A DNA stretch of 64,000 nucleotides from Streptomyces sp. CB09001. Its GTDB lineage: Bacteria > Actinomycetota > Actinomycetes > Streptomycetales > Streptomycetaceae. How positions within the stretch are numbered: position 1 is the first letter of the stretch; every line of letters begins with the position of its first letter. The translations under genes and the position numbers were made by a program. Below, in pieces: positions 50,427 to 59,837 of this stretch. The notes beneath the pieces were generated by a model, which saw nothing but the letters and a program-made list of their open reading frames with translations, did no database searches and was not told where the DNA came from. Location: the NCBI RefSeq assembly GCF_003369795.1, contig NZ_CP026730.1, positions 3,897,001 to 3,961,000 of the forward strand, written 5' to 3'.

Positions 50427-52064
50427 CTACTTGCCTGCCGGCAGGGGTTCCGCCTCGCAGACCGTGCCGGGCTTCGGAAGGGTGCCGCTCAGCAGGTAGG
50501 CGTCGACGGCGTTCCGGACGCAGGTGTTGCCGCTGTCGTAGGCGCCGTGGCCCTCGCCCTCGTACGTCAGCTCGATGCCCACCTTCTCGCCGAGGCGCTG
50601 CGCCATGCGGGCGGCGCCCTCGTAGGGGGTGGCGGGGTCGCCGGTGTTGCCGACGAGGAGGACCGGGGGCGCACCCGGGGCGCTGACCTCGGGGTGCCGC
50701 GCGGCTCCGGGGACCGGCCAGCCGTCGCAGGACAGGGTGCTCCAGGCGAGGCCGGGGCCGAAGAGGGGGGAGGCCTCGATGAAGTCGGCGAGGCGGGACT
50801 CCACGTCGGCGACGGTGTAGCGGTTGCTGGAGTCGTCGCAGGTGATGGCCCGGAAGGCGTCGTCCTCGTTGCTCTCGTCGTCGTCCGTCGTGTCGTCGTC
50901 CGGGTCGCCGCCCCTGCCGTGCTGGCCGAGGGCTTCGGCGAGGTCGTGCAGGACGTCGCCGTCGTCGTCGGCGGCTGCTTCCAGGCCGACCCGGAGCGCG
51001 GGCCAGTAGTCCTGCCGGTAGAGGGCGCCGGTGACGGCTGCGAGGAGGGCGTCGCCGTCGAGTTCGCCGTCGTCCGGGGTGGGCAGGGGGGTGTCGTCCA
51101 GGGCCGCTTCGAGGCCGACGACGAGGTCCACGATGTCCTCGGCGTCGTCGCCCAGCGTGCAGCCCTGCCGGGCGCACCAGGCGGCGAAGTGCTCGAAGGC
51201 GAGCTGGAAGCCGCCGGCCTGGGCGAGGGCTTCCTCCATCATGTCGTGGGTGGGGTCGACGACACCGTCGAGTACCGCGCGGCCGACGTGCTCGGGGAAC
51301 AAGTGGGCGTAGACGCCGCCGAGTTCGGTGCCGTAGGAGATGCCGAGGTAGTGGAGCTTCCCGTCGCCGAGGACCTGTCGCATCAGGTCCATGTCCTGGG
51401 CGGCCTGGGTGGTGCCGACGTAGGGCAGGACGTCGCCCGAGTTCTTCTCGCAGGCGGCCGCGGTCTCCCGGTTGAAGCGGACGAGGGCGTTGGTCTCGTC
51501 GCCCCCGTCGTCGGGGACGTTGTCGATCTCGTCCTCGTCGGGGAGACCGGCGTCCAGGCAGCGCACGGCGCCGCTGTCGCCGACGCCGCGCGGGTCGAAG
51601 CTGACGAGGTCGTAGCGGGTGCGGAGCTTCTCGTAGTCGGGGGCGAGGCCGGGGAGGGTGGCGACGCCGGAGCCGCCGGGGCCGCCGAAGTTGAAGAGCA
51701 GGGAGCCGATCCGGTCGTCCGGGGTGCCGCTGGAGCGGGCCCGGATCAGTGCGAGGTCCATGGACTCGCCGGAGGGGTTCTTCCAGTCCAACGGCGTGCG
51801 CAGGGTGGCGCACTGCCACCGGGTACCGTCGGGGAGCGCCGCGGGTGCCTCGCCGCCGCCCTGGGCGGGGGAGGGGGCGGGGCAGGTCCGCCAGTTCAGG
51901 GACTGGTCGCGGAGCTTGGTCAGGGCCTGTGCGTCGGTGGTGCCGCCGGTGCCGCGTTGCCGGTCGCGCTCCTGGTCCGTGGGCGCGCAGGCCGTCAGGG
52001 AGGAGGCGAGCAGGGTGGCCGTGGACAGCAGGACGGCGGTGGATATCGCTCGTGCTGTGGGCAT
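50427..52064 (-). CDS. Secreted alpha/beta-hydrolase, tripeptidyl-aminopeptidase (SlpD/Tap) type
   Basis: 545 residues. A signal peptide with possible lipobox (ATLLASSLTAC, Cys near 26) is followed by the hydrolase core: LLFNFGGPGGSG oxyanion region, LVSFDPRGVGDSG, nucleophile elbow LGISYGTELGG, a cap with Cys-rich and acidic stretches, and a C-terminal TAP-like domain with NTGDPATPYEGA (Asp) and EGEGHGAYDSGNTC (His). Streptomyces relatives remove tripeptides from extracellular proteins. An Asp-rich run (DPDDDTTDDDESNEDD) lies in the cap. ATG 52064; the upstream frame extension overlaps cis genes and is rejected. Confidence 0.9.
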   Translation of the reverse strand: MPTARAISTAVLLSTATLLASSLTACAPTDQERDRQRGTGGTTDAQALTKLRDQSLNWRTCPAPSPAQGGGEAPAALPDGTRWQCATLRTPLDWKNPSGESMDLALIRARSSGTPDDRIGSLLFNFGGPGGSGVATLPGLAPDYEKLRTRYDLVSFDPRGVGDSGAVRCLDAGLPDEDEIDNVPDDGGDETNALVRFNRETAAACEKNSGDVLPYVGTTQAAQDMDLMRQVLGDGKLHYLGISYGTELGGVYAHLFPEHVGRAVLDGVVDPTHDMMEEALAQAGGFQLAFEHFAAWCARQGCTLGDDAEDIVDLVVGLEAALDDTPLPTPDDGELDGDALLAAVTGALYRQDYWPALRVGLEAAADDDGDVLHDLAEALGQHGRGGDPDDDTTDDDESNEDDAFRAITCDDSSNRYTVADVESRLADFIEASPLFGPGLAWSTLSCDGWPVPGAARHPEVSAPGAPPVLLVGNTGDPATPYEGAARMAQRLGEKVGIELTYEGEGHGAYDSGNTCVRNAVDAYLLSGTLPKPGTVCEAEPLPAGK

Positions 52065-52216
52065 GGCCTCAGCCTCCGGTGGCCCGGAGGGGGGCGCATG
52101 GTGTGGCGTCCGTTCGGGTGGGCCGCGGCTGTTCGGGGATGGGCGCGGGGCCCCGCCGGTTCCACGACGACGCCTCGTGCCGGGGCCCCGGGTGGTGTGC
52201 GGGGCCCCGGGCGGGG

Positions 52217-53623
52217 TCAGGAGGAGCGGTTGGCGCTGGAGGGACCGAAGAACTCGATCTCCGAGATGGCCACCTGCTTCTTGGCGGATGCCGCGTGGGC
52301 GGATTCGATGGTGAAGCGGACCTTGGTGACCTCGCCGACGCGGAACGGGCGTCGCTGGCCGCCGGCGCCCTGGTCCAGGGTGAGGTCGCGGGTCTTGACC
52401 GACCCGTCCTTCATGGTGATCGTCGCCGTGATGCGGTGCGGCAGGGCCGACTCCTGCAGCTTGTTGGCGCGGGAGGAGACACCGGGGGTGATGATCACGT
52501 CCAGGAGGCGGGTCGGCTCCGTGAAGGTGGCCTCGATCCACTGGCCCTGGCCGGACTCCGTGATGCCCGGCCCCCACCAGGTGTTGCTGAGCTTGTCGAT
52601 GAGGAGTTCCGGCTGGTGGCCGGGGAAGGAGCGCGAGGCCTTGATGCCGTCCGGTGAGACCGGGGCGCGCTTGGCGAAGTGGTCGCGGGTGTTCTGGACG
52701 CCGTCGGGGATGTACATGAAGCCGAGGACGGCCAGGGTGGCCACGACGGCGACGGTGATCCAGGTGCCGATGCGGTCGAAGACACGGCGCAGGCGGGGGC
52801 GGTCGCCGGCCCACGGCGTCTCCCGGCGCCGTCCGCCGAAGAGCCGCCGCCACCAGGGGGCGCGCACGCTGGCCTGGTCGCCGCTCGCCACCAGGGGCAT
52901 GGCGCAGCGGGCGCAGTAGTGACGGTCGGGGCGGTTGGGGGTGGAGCACCACGGGCAGGGCGGGCCGTTGGCGATGTCCGGCTGGTGACCGGGGGCGCGG
53001 ACCTGCGGCCGGTCCGCGTCGGGGCGGCCGGGCAGCACGGGGGCGACGGCGGGGGGCGCGGCCGGGGCGTGGGCCTCGGGGTCGGCGACGGGGACGAGGA
53101 GCGAGCGGGCCCGGTCGGACATGGTGTCGGTGAGCGCGTTCGGTGCGGGCGCGGAGGCGGAGGGGACCGGCGCGGTGGGGGCGGTCCCGTCGGTGCCGTG
53201 CGTGGGGGCGGCGGCTGCCCAGGGTGCGCCGTCGGGTTCGGGGGCCGATCCCGCGCGGTTCGCGTCGTGGGCGCCCGGCGTGCCGCCCGTGCCGGGGGTG
53301 TCACGCGGGCCTGCCGGGTCGTCGGCCGCCGGGGTGCTCGCGGCGCCTGCCGGGTGGCGCGGCTGCGGCAGGGTCGGGTTGTCCCCGATGGCGCCGGCCG
53401 GTTCGTCGGCGGGTGCCGCGGCCGGGCGGCCGGCGCGGGCGGGGGGTACGCCCGCGCCGGCGAAGGCGTCGAAGCCGGGGCGCTGGTCGGACGTGGCGGC
53501 GGCGGGCTGCGCGGTGCGGGCGGCACCGGCCTGGTCCCAGCTGAGTACGGCGCCGCACGCGTCGCAGAAGGACTGGCCCGGTTCCGCGGGGGTTCCGCAC
53601 TCGGCGCAGTTCTGCGTGGTCAT
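52217..53623 (-). CDS. cisA: CisA-like membrane protein with two zinc ribbons and outer sugar-binding-like domain
   Basis: 468 residues. Zinc ribbon 1: Cys6, Cys9, Cys20, Cys23. A 180-residue Pro/Ala/Gly-rich linker follows, then ribbon 2: Cys223, Cys226, Cys237, Cys240. A basic patch (WWRRLFGGRRRE) precedes one membrane helix (WITVAVVATLAVLGFMYI, about 288-305). The outer 160 residues (WIEATFTEPTRLLDVIITPGV, ITATITMKDGSVKTRDLTL, VAISEIEFFG) look like a discoidin/NADase-type glycan-binding domain. Position and layout fit CisA of S. coelicolor, which joins the injection particle to the membrane. Overlaps the next gene upstream by four bases (ATGA). Confidence 0.75.
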   Translation of the reverse strand: MTTQNCAECGTPAEPGQSFCDACGAVLSWDQAGAARTAQPAAATSDQRPGFDAFAGAGVPPARAGRPAAAPADEPAGAIGDNPTLPQPRHPAGAASTPAADDPAGPRDTPGTGGTPGAHDANRAGSAPEPDGAPWAAAAPTHGTDGTAPTAPVPSASAPAPNALTDTMSDRARSLLVPVADPEAHAPAAPPAVAPVLPGRPDADRPQVRAPGHQPDIANGPPCPWCSTPNRPDRHYCARCAMPLVASGDQASVRAPWWRRLFGGRRRETPWAGDRPRLRRVFDRIGTWITVAVVATLAVLGFMYIPDGVQNTRDHFAKRAPVSPDGIKASRSFPGHQPELLIDKLSNTWWGPGITESGQGQWIEATFTEPTRLLDVIITPGVSSRANKLQESALPHRITATITMKDGSVKTRDLTLDQGAGGQRRPFRVGEVTKVRFTIESAHAASAKKQVAISEIEFFGPSSANRSS

Positions 53624-54198
53624 CTCTCCGGGGTCCTTTCGGAGGCGGTCACTTCGACCGTGTAGGGCATGTGGGCGGGGCGGGCGGCGGCGACGAGGGC
53701 GTCGAGCCGGTGGGTGTCGGCCGGTCGCGGGTCGGGCAGCCGGAGGGCGACGTGCAGGCGCGGGCGGGGTCTGCCGGGGAACGGGCCCAGCGGCCGGGCG
53801 TTCCATTCGGCGCCGCCGCTCTCGGTGATCTCCGGTTCGACGCCGAAGGCCAGCCGGACGGCCTCGGACAGGCCCTGCCGGGTGCCGCGTACGCGGTGCA
53901 GCCGGGCGGCGGCGGCGACGGCGGCGCGCAGCCGGGCCTCGGGTTCGGTGCCGTCGGTCTCGGCGCCGACCCAGGTGCCGAGCCACTGGGCGAAGTCGGC
54001 CGGGGTGAGGGCGGGGTCGAAGTAGGTGTCCAGGCAGTCCAGGACGCTGAGGATGGGCGCGAGGACGTCGTCGAGTCCGCCGACGAAGCGCAGCGCGAGG
54101 TCGTCGTCGGCGAAGACGGCCGGGAGCATGGAGCTGATGGGCAACGAGGAGCCGAGTCCGTCGACGGAGCCCCGCCGCGAGGTCGGGGCGGCCGTCAC
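53620..54198 (-). CDS. Phage tail protein I-like baseplate component of the injection system
   Basis: 192 residues from GTG 54198, overlapping the upstream stop (GTGA). LPAVFADDDLALRFVGGLDDVLAPILSVLDCLDTYFDP and PADFAQWLGTWVG, then LHRVRGTRQGLSEAVRLAFGVEPEI are the P2 gpI-type pattern seen in injection-system baseplates. It probably ends the baseplate wedge together with the gpJ-like protein. The much longer open frame upstream is a shadow of the gpJ-like gene. Confidence 0.85.
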   Translation of the reverse strand: MTAAPTSRRGSVDGLGSSLPISSMLPAVFADDDLALRFVGGLDDVLAPILSVLDCLDTYFDPALTPADFAQWLGTWVGAETDGTEPEARLRAAVAAAARLHRVRGTRQGLSEAVRLAFGVEPEITESGGAEWNARPLGPFPGRPRPRLHVALRLPDPRPADTHRLDALVAAARPAHMPYTVEVTASERTPER

Positions 54199-56153
54199 GC
54201 GCTGTCCCCGATCACACGGACCCGGTGGTCGTAGGAGAAGACCAGGGCGGGGGCCTGGAGGTCGATGCGGTCGGTGGGGTCGCCGCGCTTGCCGGTGAGC
54301 GGGTCGGCGGGGTGCAGCACGACCTCGTCGACGAGTTCGACGCCGGGCACGCGCTGGAGCACGGCGAAGACCTCGCCGGTCTGCACCGGGCGCCCGAAGG
54401 GCCAGCCCCTGCCGTCGGCGCCGCCGGTGAGCGGGTCGAGGTGCTGGTAGAGGGCGTCGTGGGCCTGGCGGCGGACGCGGTCGGCGTCGACGCCGCGGAA
54501 GGCGTGGACGGTGGCGACGACGGTGACGCCCTGGTAGTAGGGCGGGCCGACGGCGAGGCGGGTGCCGATGAGCCGCCGTTCGTCGAGGTGGCGGGTGATG
54601 CGGCCCAGCAGGGCGTCGCCGGGGACGAGTTGCTCGAAGCGGAGGCGTCCGCCGGGGTCGGGGACGGCCTGGGGGACGACGAGGACGCGGACGGCGTGGG
54701 CGCCGTATTCGTTCTCCTCGCCCTCCAGGCAGGTGATGCGGGCGGTCTCCGGGGCGGCGCGGCGGGCGAGCTCCTCGTAGTCGCGCAGGGTGACGGCGCG
54801 TTCCTGGGCGCGCAGGGTGATCGGGGCGCGCAGCTTCGCCTCCTCGACGGTCTCGCCGTCGACGCCGCCGCGGGCGGCCTCGCGGTTGACGACCTCGGAG
54901 ACGTACGGGATGGAGGTGCGCAGCACCTGGACGGCGCCGCGGGCCACGTTGCCCGACCTGCCCCCGCCGGTGCGGTAGCGGCGGGCGCGGATGACGGCGC
55001 CCTTGGGCGGGACGGTGCCGTACTGGCGCAGGGTGCCGTCGGCCTCGCGGACGGCGGGGCCGAAGGCGATCCCGCCGGTCGCGGCGTCCAGGGTGATGTG
55101 GTGGTCGTCGGGGCGGGAGCCGGCGAAGTGCGGGACCACCTGCCAGTCCTGCCAGCCGTCGTCGTCGGCGGTCTGCAGGAGGACCGGCGGGTCGTCGGCG
55201 ACGACGGGGGCGTGGGCGAGCCGGAGGCGCTGGCCGGGCAGGCCGGTGGACTCGCCGAGGGCCTCGTCGTACACGGTCTCGGCGTGGACGGTGCCGGTGG
55301 TGCCGCCGATGGTGTAGGCCTCGGCCGAGCGGATGGTCGGTGACGCGGTGTAGAAGGGCTGGCCGGGCAGGGGTTCGGTGACGCGGCAGCGGATCCAGCC
55401 GGCCTCGTGGCCGCCGTTGCGGGACAGCACGTGCCCGCCGGGTACGTGGAGCACGATGTCGCCGGGGCGGTTGAGGCCGCCGGTGCCGTCCCGGTCGACC
55501 TCGCAGGGCTGCCAGCCGTCCTCGGTCCAGGCCTCCCAGACCAGCGGAGGCTGGCGGGGGTCGACGCCGACGCCGTCGACGCGGCTGTCGAGTTCCAGGG
55601 CGAGCGCGCAGTGCGGGGTGGCGTTGGTGAGGCCGATGAGCATGCAGTCGCCGGGGGCCGGGGCCTCGGCGAAGCACATCAGGTCCTTGCCCTCGGCGAG
55701 GTCCGTGGTCCGGTCGGTGACGGCCTTGCCGCTGTGCTGCACCACCAGGCGGCTCAGCTCGCACGGTACGACGGTCAGGTCGCCGACGGTGGTGAACACG
55801 ACGGCCTCGTCCCGCTCGGTGCGCAGGGTGGCGACCTCGGTGCCGACCGGGACCAGGATGGCGTCCTCCTGCGGCGCGGACAGCCAGAAGGTGACGTCCG
55901 TGCGGGCGGCGGACGGCGGGAACAGCGTGATGCCGACCAGGTCGAGGAAGGCGAGGTGGTTCTTCTCCGGGACCCGGTTGAGGCGGTACACGATCTGGTC
56001 GGCCATGTGGGCGAGCGTCTCGACGAGGGTGATGCCGGGGTCGGAGACGTTGTGGTCGGTCCACTCCGGCGCGCGCTGCTGGATGTAGCGCTTGGCGTCG
56101 TCGACGAACTGCTGGAAGCGGCGGTCGTCGAGGTTGGGGGAGGGCAGGGACAT
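54195..56153 (-). CDS. gpJ-like baseplate wedge protein
   Basis: 652 residues. LDDRRFQQFVDDAKRYIQQRAPEWTDHNVSDPGITLVETLAHMAD is the conserved start of putative baseplate assembly proteins of contractile systems; NVARGAVQVLRTSIPYVSEVVNREAARGGVDGETVEEAKLRAP and TLRDYEELARRAAPETARI are gpJ-type core motifs. It forms the wedge arms that trigger sheath contraction. Start ATG 56153 shares one base with the gp25 stop (TGATG). Confidence 0.9.
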   Translation of the reverse strand: MSLPSPNLDDRRFQQFVDDAKRYIQQRAPEWTDHNVSDPGITLVETLAHMADQIVYRLNRVPEKNHLAFLDLVGITLFPPSAARTDVTFWLSAPQEDAILVPVGTEVATLRTERDEAVVFTTVGDLTVVPCELSRLVVQHSGKAVTDRTTDLAEGKDLMCFAEAPAPGDCMLIGLTNATPHCALALELDSRVDGVGVDPRQPPLVWEAWTEDGWQPCEVDRDGTGGLNRPGDIVLHVPGGHVLSRNGGHEAGWIRCRVTEPLPGQPFYTASPTIRSAEAYTIGGTTGTVHAETVYDEALGESTGLPGQRLRLAHAPVVADDPPVLLQTADDDGWQDWQVVPHFAGSRPDDHHITLDAATGGIAFGPAVREADGTLRQYGTVPPKGAVIRARRYRTGGGRSGNVARGAVQVLRTSIPYVSEVVNREAARGGVDGETVEEAKLRAPITLRAQERAVTLRDYEELARRAAPETARITCLEGEENEYGAHAVRVLVVPQAVPDPGGRLRFEQLVPGDALLGRITRHLDERRLIGTRLAVGPPYYQGVTVVATVHAFRGVDADRVRRQAHDALYQHLDPLTGGADGRGWPFGRPVQTGEVFAVLQRVPGVELVDEVVLHPADPLTGKRGDPTDRIDLQAPALVFSYDHRVRVIGDSA

Positions 56154-56614
56154 CAGCGATCGCTTTCGGGAGAGCCCGGGAGGCCCGCGGGGCCGGCCGT
56201 ACCGGCGGGGAGGTCCGGCTCGTCGTGGGAGGGAATGACGTAGAAGGGGAAGACCAGGCTGCGCGGGTTGTTGGTGCCGCGGATGGAGTAGCGCACGTCG
56301 ATGTAGAGGACGCTCTGGTCGTCGCCGGCGCTGACGTCGACCTCGTGGACCTCGATGCGCGGCTCCCAGCGGTCCAGGCTGGTGTACACCTCGTGCTGGA
56401 TGCGGCCGGCGGTCTGCTCGTTGACCGGGGCGAAGACCATGTCGTGGATGGCGCAGCCGAACTCGGGGCGCATCGGCCGTTCGCCCGGGGCGGTGGCCAG
56501 GACCAGGTGCATGGCCTCCTCGATCTCCTGCTCGCCGCTGACGAGGGCGATGCCGCCGGTGGGCCCGATGCGCAGGGGGAACGACCAGCCGGAGCCGACG
56601 AACTGTTCGGCCAT
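56153..56614 (-). CDS. gp25-like baseplate protein
   Basis: 153 residues. GWSFPLRIGPTGGIALVSGEQEIEEAMHLVLATAPGERPMRPEFGCAIHDMVF is the gp25/GPW pattern; the EEAMHLVL...GER core is the sheath-initiating EPR-like motif region. In contractile systems gp25 joins the baseplate to the first sheath ring. A short acidic tail (LPGSPESDR) follows. GAGGAAGG is the likely ribosome site 15 bases upstream, somewhat far. Confidence 0.9.
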   Translation of the reverse strand: MAEQFVGSGWSFPLRIGPTGGIALVSGEQEIEEAMHLVLATAPGERPMRPEFGCAIHDMVFAPVNEQTAGRIQHEVYTSLDRWEPRIEVHEVDVSAGDDQSVLYIDVRYSIRGTNNPRSLVFPFYVIPSHDEPDLPAGTAGPAGLPGSPESDR

Positions 56615-56645
56615 CAGAGGGCCACCTGCCTTCCTCGGGGACGGT

Positions 56646-58583
56646 TCATGACGCGCCTGGTGTCGGGGGGATGACGAACTTGAACGACGGGGCCAGCACC
56701 GAGAAGCTCGCTCCCACGACCCTCGTCATGGCGGAGTTGAGCAGCAGGTTGCTGCCACCGGTGATGGCCGTGGCGACCGGGCTGTTCACGGTCACGGAGC
56801 CGGTGCCCGTCAGGTTCAGGGCGGCTCCCGCGTTCACCCCGATCTGGCCCGGGCTGCGCATGTTGATCAGGCTTCCGCCCTGGAGGGTGAGCGGGCCGCC
56901 GCTCTTGATGGTCAGGGAGCGCCCGGCGCTGAGCGAGAGGTTGCCGCCCGCCTCCACCGACACCGAACGGCTGCCGGTGATGCTGACCGAGCCCTTGCTG
57001 TCGACGGTGATCTCGGTCTTGGTGCGGTCGAGGTTGATGGTGAGCCGGTCGTTGCCGCTGGCGATCCGCACGCCCTGTTTGCGCCCGCCGGTCCGCTGGC
57101 TGAGCAGGTCGACCCGGTTGCCCTGGCGGTCGGACAGGGTGTGCCGGGCCGCCTTCTTCTTCAGGCCGTCGTGCAGGGGCACGTCGCTCTTGGTCGGCAC
57201 GTCCCGGCCGTTGTAGAGGCCGCCGATCACGAACGGGTGGTCCAGTGCCCCCCGGTCGAAGGCGACCAGCACCTCGTCGCCGACGTCCATGGGGAAGACG
57301 CCGCCCCCCGCCACGCCGCCCATCTGGACACTGCGCGCCCAGTCGCTGACGTAGGTGTTGTCGAGCCACGGGAACTGCAGCTTGACCCTGCCCTGCTTGA
57401 GGGGGTCCTGTACGTCGGTGACGATGGCGTTGGCGACGCTGGGCAGCCGGGCCGCGCTCGCGGGGTCCGCGCCGCCGCCACCGCTGGAGGCCAGCCCGTA
57501 CAGGGACCGCCACTGGCGTCCGCTGACCGTGAGCCAGGACCGGTAGCCCTCGCTGTCGCCGAAGTGGTGGCGCACCGAGGTGACGGTGTACTTGCCCTCG
57601 AAGGGCTTGCCGACGTCGGCGAGGGCCACGGGCACACCCGGCCGCAGGTCGGGGCTGCCCTTCACCGCGATCTCCAGCTCGGCGAAGGAGGACGTGACGT
57701 CGGCGGCGAGCGCGTTCGCGGCGTGCCGGACCTCGTCCTGCCGGTCGTAGGGGTTGGCGGTCTCGACGAGTTTGGCGGTCTTGAACTTGCCGGCGGCCTC
57801 GCCGGGCGTGCGGCCGATGCTGATGCCCGGATCGGTCTTGGCGGGCGCGGTCTCGACGATCTTCTTCTTGGTGGTGACGTTCCAGCCCCGCGACTCGACC
57901 TCGCCGACCTGGTCGGCGGCGGTCACCGCGGCCCGCAGCCGCGTGATGTCGTGGCGGGCCTGGAGGACGAAGGCGCTGTCGTCGCCGTCCGTGTTCGGCG
58001 AGGGTGCGCCGGCGGCCGGGTTCGGCTTGACGAAGCGGAACTTCCCCTTGGCGTCGACGGACATCACCATGTTGTTCTCGTCGGCGAGCCGGGCCAGGAA
58101 GTCCCAGTCGGTGACGTTGGACTGGCTGATGAAGCCGTAGGCGCCCTTCGTCGGCTGGATCCGGCCGATGGACACGCCGTCCATCGCGGCGAGTTTGCGG
58201 GCGATGTCGGAGGCCTTCTGGTTCCGGTAGGCGGCCACCCGGCGCTGGCGCATCATGCGGTGCCCGAAGTCGTAGCCGCGGATCACGGTGTAGCTGCCGG
58301 TGCCGTCGAAGTCGGCCTCCATGGCGGTCACTTCACCGGTCAGCAGCGGTTTGCCGACGCCCTGGCCGTCGGCTATCGGGGTGATGACCACCCGGGTGCC
58401 GAAGTTCACGCCCAGGGTGTCCAGGACCAGGCGCTTGGGGTCGCGGAAGGTGAGGCGGAAGGCCGCGGGCACGCCGACGCCCTGGTCCACCCAGCCCTCG
58501 ACGAGCATCACGGCGATGTCGTCGGGCAGCTCCGCGGCGCCGATCCGTACCTTGACGATGCTGGAGAACGCGGGACGCACCAT
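56646..58583 (-). CDS. VgrG-type spike protein (gp27/gp5-like)
   Basis: 645 residues. The N-terminal gp27-like part (VRIGAAELPDDIAVMLVEGWVDQG, RGYDFGHRMMRQRRVAAYRNQKASDIARKLA, VTDWDFLARLADENNMVMSVD) resembles late control protein D; the OB-fold gp5 part begins at NAIVTDVQDPLKQGRVKLQFPWLD, and a beta-helical needle with GSVSITGSRSVSVEAGGNLSLSAG-type repeats ends it. It forms the puncturing tip. Start ATG 58583 overlaps the LysM gene stop by one base (TGATG). Confidence 0.93.
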   Translation of the reverse strand: MVRPAFSSIVKVRIGAAELPDDIAVMLVEGWVDQGVGVPAAFRLTFRDPKRLVLDTLGVNFGTRVVITPIADGQGVGKPLLTGEVTAMEADFDGTGSYTVIRGYDFGHRMMRQRRVAAYRNQKASDIARKLAAMDGVSIGRIQPTKGAYGFISQSNVTDWDFLARLADENNMVMSVDAKGKFRFVKPNPAAGAPSPNTDGDDSAFVLQARHDITRLRAAVTAADQVGEVESRGWNVTTKKKIVETAPAKTDPGISIGRTPGEAAGKFKTAKLVETANPYDRQDEVRHAANALAADVTSSFAELEIAVKGSPDLRPGVPVALADVGKPFEGKYTVTSVRHHFGDSEGYRSWLTVSGRQWRSLYGLASSGGGGADPASAARLPSVANAIVTDVQDPLKQGRVKLQFPWLDNTYVSDWARSVQMGGVAGGGVFPMDVGDEVLVAFDRGALDHPFVIGGLYNGRDVPTKSDVPLHDGLKKKAARHTLSDRQGNRVDLLSQRTGGRKQGVRIASGNDRLTINLDRTKTEITVDSKGSVSITGSRSVSVEAGGNLSLSAGRSLTIKSGGPLTLQGGSLINMRSPGQIGVNAGAALNLTGTGSVTVNSPVATAITGGSNLLLNSAMTRVVGASFSVLAPSFKFVIPPTPGAS

Positions 58584-59305
58584 CAGTGCGGCACCTCCTC
58601 GGCGGCGGGCAGCATGAGTTCGCTGCCGGTCGCCAGGCGGGACGGGTCGTCGATGCCGTTGGCCTCGGCGATCGCCCGCCAGGAGTTGGCGCTGCCGTAC
58701 TCGCGCCAGGCCAGCGACTGGAGCGAGTCTCCCGCGACGACGCGGTGCACGCGCTGTGCGGTGAGTGCGCCGGAGGTCGGGTTCTGCCCCTTGGTCGGCC
58801 CCGGGATCTCGACCAGCGACACCTGGCAGGTGGCGCGGATGGGGACGCCGGTGGTGCTGAAGAGGGTGTACGACGCCTCGACGGACGCCACGTACGAGGT
58901 GAACCGGGCCGTGGAGAACGATCCCCACTCGAAGACCACCCAGGGCGGGGAGGGCTGGTCGGCGGAGAGGCTCTGGGCGGTCACCTCGCAGCAGTCCAGC
59001 AGCGACTCCACCTTCTTCAGCACGGTGTTGGCGCCGGGCTTCATGGAGGTGTCCAGGAAGATCTCCAGGGTCATCTCCCGCGGCTCGGCCCCCAGGAACT
59101 CCGGCTTCGCCGCCTTCCGCACGGCCGCCACCGGGGTGGCGTTCCACTGGGCCCGCCGGGTCAGGGTCAGCTGGGCCGGGTTGAACTCGAAGCCGAAGGT
59201 GCGCATCAGCGCGCCGGGAGTGGTGGACTTCCCGGTGGGCGGCTCGTGGATGGCGAGGTTGGCGCGTACGAGGCTCTTGCCGGCGCCCTTGCTGCTCTTG
59301 GCCAT
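58583..59305 (-). CDS. LysM-containing tube-spike adaptor
   Basis: 240 residues. The N-terminal domain (FGFEFNPAQLTLTRRAQWN, LEIFLDTSMKPGANTVLKKVESLLDCCE, PPWVVFEWGSFSTARFTSYVASVEASYTLF) is the contractile-system tube-binding protein, and residues 185-235 are a LysM (HRVVAGDSLQSLAWREYGSANSWRAIAEANGIDDPSRLATGSELML). This is the Afp7/Pvc7-type adaptor between inner tube and spike. Just upstream is the tube gene. Confidence 0.9.
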   Translation of the reverse strand: MAKSSKGAGKSLVRANLAIHEPPTGKSTTPGALMRTFGFEFNPAQLTLTRRAQWNATPVAAVRKAAKPEFLGAEPREMTLEIFLDTSMKPGANTVLKKVESLLDCCEVTAQSLSADQPSPPWVVFEWGSFSTARFTSYVASVEASYTLFSTTGVPIRATCQVSLVEIPGPTKGQNPTSGALTAQRVHRVVAGDSLQSLAWREYGSANSWRAIAEANGIDDPSRLATGSELMLPAAEEVPH

Positions 59306-59333
59306 GGGTCTTTCTCTCTCCTCTGGGGCGCCG

Positions 59334-59756
59334 TCAGTCCGTGAACCCGTGGTGGGCTATCTCCAGGACCTCGTTGGCCACCGACAGGTTGCCGGGGTCG
59401 AGGCTGGGGCCCTGCCAGCTGACGGGCAGGACGTCGATCAGTCCCCAGCGGGCGACCAGCGACCCGTCCGCGCGCAGGGCGGAGATCTGCGCGGTGGGCC
59501 GCTTGATGCCGGTCTGCACGGACGAGATCCACTTGGCGACCTTCGCCGTGTCCGGGGTGAGGGGGCGGGTCAGCCGGATGTTGGAGAAGGTGACGCGGGT
59601 GGGCAGTTGCCACACGAAGCCGTTGTTGCCGCCCTCCTGGCGCTGTTCCACCTCCACCTGGGTCGACAGGCCCTCGCACCCGTTGAAGTAGCCGAGGCTC
59701 TCGCCGTCGATGGCGAGGCTGAACCAGATGGAGGAGCCCGGGTCCTGGCGGGTCAT
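59334..59756 (-). CDS. Inner-tube (gp19-like) protein
   Basis: 140 residues. SSIWFSLAIDGESLGYFNGCEGLSTQVEVEQRQEGG, FVWQLPTRVTFSNIRLTRPLT and WGLIDVLPVSWQGPSLDPGNLSVANEVLEIAHHGF match T4 gp19-type tube proteins of extracellular injection systems. Because the main tube gene in S. coelicolor lies beside the sheath gene (out of the window), this is probably the second, baseplate-proximal tube protein. Confidence 0.9.
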   Translation of the reverse strand: MTRQDPGSSIWFSLAIDGESLGYFNGCEGLSTQVEVEQRQEGGNNGFVWQLPTRVTFSNIRLTRPLTPDTAKVAKWISSVQTGIKRPTAQISALRADGSLVARWGLIDVLPVSWQGPSLDPGNLSVANEVLEIAHHGFTD

Positions 59757-59837
59757 CGGGGCCGGCCTTTCTGTCGGTGGAGGGGAACGGTGGCGGGCGG
59801 GTCTGTCCGGTCTGTTCGACCTGGTCGGTCCGTCCGG

